The notes under the pieces were generated by a model that was not told the origin of the DNA, ran no database searches, and was given only the letters and a program-made list of their open reading frames with translations. DNA of 64,000 bases from positions 186,001-250,000 of the forward strand of contig DAIMEJ010000001.1 of the NCBI GenBank assembly GCA_036725345.1. The letters are read 5' to 3'. The stretch comes from JAPLJU01 sp036725345. Lineage in GTDB: Bacteria > Desulfobacterota > Syntrophia > Syntrophales > UBA2192. The position numbers and the translations under genes were made by a program. Of this stretch, positions 62,193 through 64,000 are shown in pieces (within the stretch, counting starts at the first letter, position 1; every line of letters begins with the position of its first letter).

Positions 62193-62996
62193 TCAGAGCC
62201 ATCGCTTTCTTCGTTTGTAGGACTTCACATCCTGGTAGGATTTCGCCATCCCCGTCGCCCCCATGCCGAGGTAGAATTCCTTGACATCCGGGTTCTCCCG
62301 CAGCTCGGCGCTGCCGCCTTCCATGACGATCTTTCCGTTCTCCATCACGTAGCCGTAATGGGCGATCTGCAAGGCCATGTTCGCGTTCTGCTCAACGAGT
62401 ATAATCGTTGTGCCCTGCTCTTCATTGATACGGCGGATGATCCGGAATATTTCCTGAACCACCATCGGCGCCAGTCCCAGAGAAGGTTCATCGAGGAGCA
62501 GAAGCTTCGGGTGAGCCATGAGGGCCCGGCCGATGACGAGCATCTGAAGCTCCCCGCCGCTGCAATAACCCGCAAGGGCCTTTCTCCGTTTTAAAAGAAC
62601 GGGGAAGTACGTGTAGACCAGATCCAGATCCTCCCGGTAGGGTTTGCCGAAGCGCGTGGCCGTGCCCACGCGGAGATTCTCCTCGATGGTCAGGTATTTG
62701 AAAGGCTGCCGACCCTCCAGGACCTGGATGATGCCCTGGCGGGTGATCGTCTCCGGCGGAAGGTTGTGAATTCCGGTCCCGTTGTACAGGATGGATCCCT
62801 CCGTGACTTTTCCGTTTTCAGGTTTGAGGAGGCCCGAGATGGCTTTCAGCGTTGTTGTCTTGCCGGCGCCATTGCTTCCCAAAAGCGAGATGATCCGGCT
62901 TTCCGGCACGGAAAGCGAAACCCCCTTCAGGACTTGAATCACGTCGGAATAGACGACACCGATGTTGTTGATCTGCAGCAGGATGCGGTCGTTCAT
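62193..62996 (-). CDS. livF: Branched-chain amino-acid-type ABC transporter ATPase LivF
   Basis: Cytoplasmic ATPase of a Liv-type importer. The 267 residues have Walker A GSNGAGKTTTLKAI, Q-loop, ABC signature YCSGGELQML (one base variation from LSGGE), Walker B LLLLDEPSLGLAP and the H-loop ALQIAHYGYVME. A ~35-residue C-terminal tail extends beyond the usual LivF end. It is 9 bases after livM. The substrate may be a branched-chain amino acid or, given the PaaK neighbour, an aromatic or acyl compound. Confidence 0.9.
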   Translation of the reverse strand: MNDRILLQINNIGVVYSDVIQVLKGVSLSVPESRIISLLGSNGAGKTTTLKAISGLLKPENGKVTEGSILYNGTGIHNLPPETITRQGIIQVLEGRQPFKYLTIEENLRVGTATRFGKPYREDLDLVYTYFPVLLKRRKALAGYCSGGELQMLVIGRALMAHPKLLLLDEPSLGLAPMVVQEIFRIIRRINEEQGTTIILVEQNANMALQIAHYGYVMENGKIVMEGGSAELRENPDVKEFYLGMGATGMAKSYQDVKSYKRRKRWL

Positions 62997-63005
62997 GGAG
63001 GCACC

Positions 63006-64000
63006 TCAATAGGAGAAGGGCCAGAGCCTGAAGCTCGAGCGGATAATCCGCCAGAGTTCCGACAGACCTTTGGGTTCAAATAGAATGAAAAGAACGATGG
63101 CGAGACCGAAGGCAAACTCCCGAAGAGGGGCCAGCGTCAGTTCCACACCGGTAATGCCTCCCACGTTGATAAGCCAGTCCGTAAACCAGCGAAGGGCCTC
63201 ATTAAGCCCGGTGATGAAGATGGCCCCGAAAATGGTCCCCGTAATGCTGCCGAGTCCCCCGATGATAATCATGGCGATATATTCCACGGAGAGTGTGAGA
63301 TTGAAAGGTTCCGCGGTGATGCTGATCATGTAATAGGCAAAAAGGGCGCCGGCGAGCCCCGCGTAAAACGAACTGATCCCGAAGGAAAGGAGTTTGTAGC
63401 GGAAGACGGGGATGCCCATACCCTCGGCGGCGCGATCGTTGTCCCGTATGGCGATGAAGGCCCTTCCGAACTTCGTCCGCACGAGATTCACGGCGAGCCA
63501 CGTCATCAGGACAAGGAGGAAATAAATGAGAAAGAAGAAGCCCCGGTCGCCCGTTACGGGCAGCCCGAAGACCCTTGCCTCGGGCAAGATGATGCCCATG
63601 GTGCCCTTCGTGAGGCCTTCCCAGTGGATGAGAATGTACTCGATGATGAACTGGCCCGCTAGAGTGGCGATGGTGAGGTAAAGCCCCTTCAGACGCACCG
63701 AGGGAAGGCCGAAAATCATGCCCACCAGCGCCGTGACGAGACCCGCGGAGGGTAGTGCGAGAAGGATGGGAAAGTTCCATTCCGTCGCCAGAATGGCCGC
63801 CGCATAGGCGCCCACGCCGAAAAAGGCCCCGTGACCGAGGGAGATCAGCCCCGTGTATCCGACGAGGATGTTGAGGCCCAGAGCCGCTATGGCGGCAATG
63901 CCTATCATATTGACGATGTAAAGCGGGTAGGAACCCAGCACGAAGGGGACGACGCCGAAAAGCGCAAATAGGCCAACGGCCATCCAGAGGCGGCCGAAGT
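63006..64000 (-). CDS. livM: Branched-chain amino-acid-type ABC permease LivM (5' end outside window)
   Basis: Integral membrane permease with about nine membrane segments. The signature LNILVGYTGLISLGHGAFFGVGAYAAA and the coupling-loop type EYIAMIIIGGLGSITGTIFGA identify LivM. The ORF extends to the window edge in frame (FGRLW before the first Met), so the N terminus is probably missing. Its partners (livH, livG, substrate-binding protein) would lie beyond 64000. Reading order is leftward: livM, livF, paaK-like. Confidence 0.88.
   Translation of the reverse strand, partial: FGRLWMAVGLFALFGVVPFVLGSYPLYIVNMIGIAAIAALGLNILVGYTGLISLGHGAFFGVGAYAAAILATEWNFPILLALPSAGLVTALVGMIFGLPSVRLKGLYLTIATLAGQFIIEYILIHWEGLTKGTMGIILPEARVFGLPVTGDRGFFFLIYFLLVLMTWLAVNLVRTKFGRAFIAIRDNDRAAEGMGIPVFRYKLLSFGISSFYAGLAGALFAYYMISITAEPFNLTLSVEYIAMIIIGGLGSITGTIFGAIFITGLNEALRWFTDWLINVGGITGVELTLAPLREFAFGLAIVLFILFEPKGLSELWRIIRSSFRLWPFSY

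Overview
The window is a gene-dense, GC-rich bacterial chromosome segment, mostly housekeeping. It fits an anaerobic, Syntrophus-like member of the Deltaproteobacteria (Desulfobacterota). The pointers are indolepyruvate:ferredoxin oxidoreductase (iorAB), rubrerythrin-like ferritins, a UPF0280 protein, an archaeal-type cofactor-independent phosphoglycerate mutase joined to homoserine dehydrogenase, a lysine 2,3-aminomutase, and a PaaK/Liv block. The taxonomy is inferred from gene content only; no 16S rRNA gene is present. I see no prophage, insertion sequence, CRISPR array or other obvious mobile DNA.

Layout. 1-3.6 kb: folP (cut by the window edge), acpS, tsaE, lysC and a ComEA-like protein. 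3.8-7.8 kb: carB behind its own strong promoter, then a 56-residue Cys-rich protein and an unknown protein. 8.0-14.3 kb: tRNA-Pro and tRNA-Leu, the protein-quality series tig-clpP-clpX-lon, then tRNA-Val and tRNA-Asp. 14.4-20.1 kb is the most accessory-looking part: two tiny genes, a leftward operon of lysine 2,3-aminomutase plus two D-Ala-D-Ala-ligase-like ATP-grasp enzymes, and a rightward pair of a Cys-rich mini-protein and an unusual radical SAM protein. 20.1-27.3 kb: corC, lnt (no normal start codon), prfB (with its programmed +1 frameshift) and mltD rightward; phoH and ybeY leftward. 27.3-33.2 kb, leftward: an operon of a small membrane protein, paired M16 proteases and an M20 hydrolase, and a B12-type radical SAM gene that may be leaderless. 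33.3-40.2 kb, rightward: dtd, a DUF1285-like gene, guaB, dnaE and a UPF0280 gene. 40.3-49.9 kb, leftward: a J-domain protein, a tightly coupled six-gene operon (hom, putative homoserine kinase, thioesterase, TPR protein, iorA, iorB) and recG. 50.2-55.0 kb, rightward: purM, purN, an FAD-like oxidoreductase, 6-phosphofructokinase and rpmB. 55.0-60.8 kb: two leftward unknowns, recJ, two ferritin-like proteins, an M28 peptidase and a peroxiredoxin. 60.9-64 kb, leftward: livM, livF and a PaaK-like adenylating enzyme.

Sigma-70-type promoters of the form TTGACA/TTGNNN, 15-18 bp spacer, TANNNT-like -10 can be read upstream of many units (carB, three tRNA units, kamA, hom, rpmB, recJ, the ferritins), which helps to define operons. 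The best candidate for an undescribed system is the kamA/twin ATP-grasp operon: a beta-lysine-forming enzyme next to two different amino-acid ligases, with no acetyltransferase of the usual N-acetyl-beta-lysine route visible.
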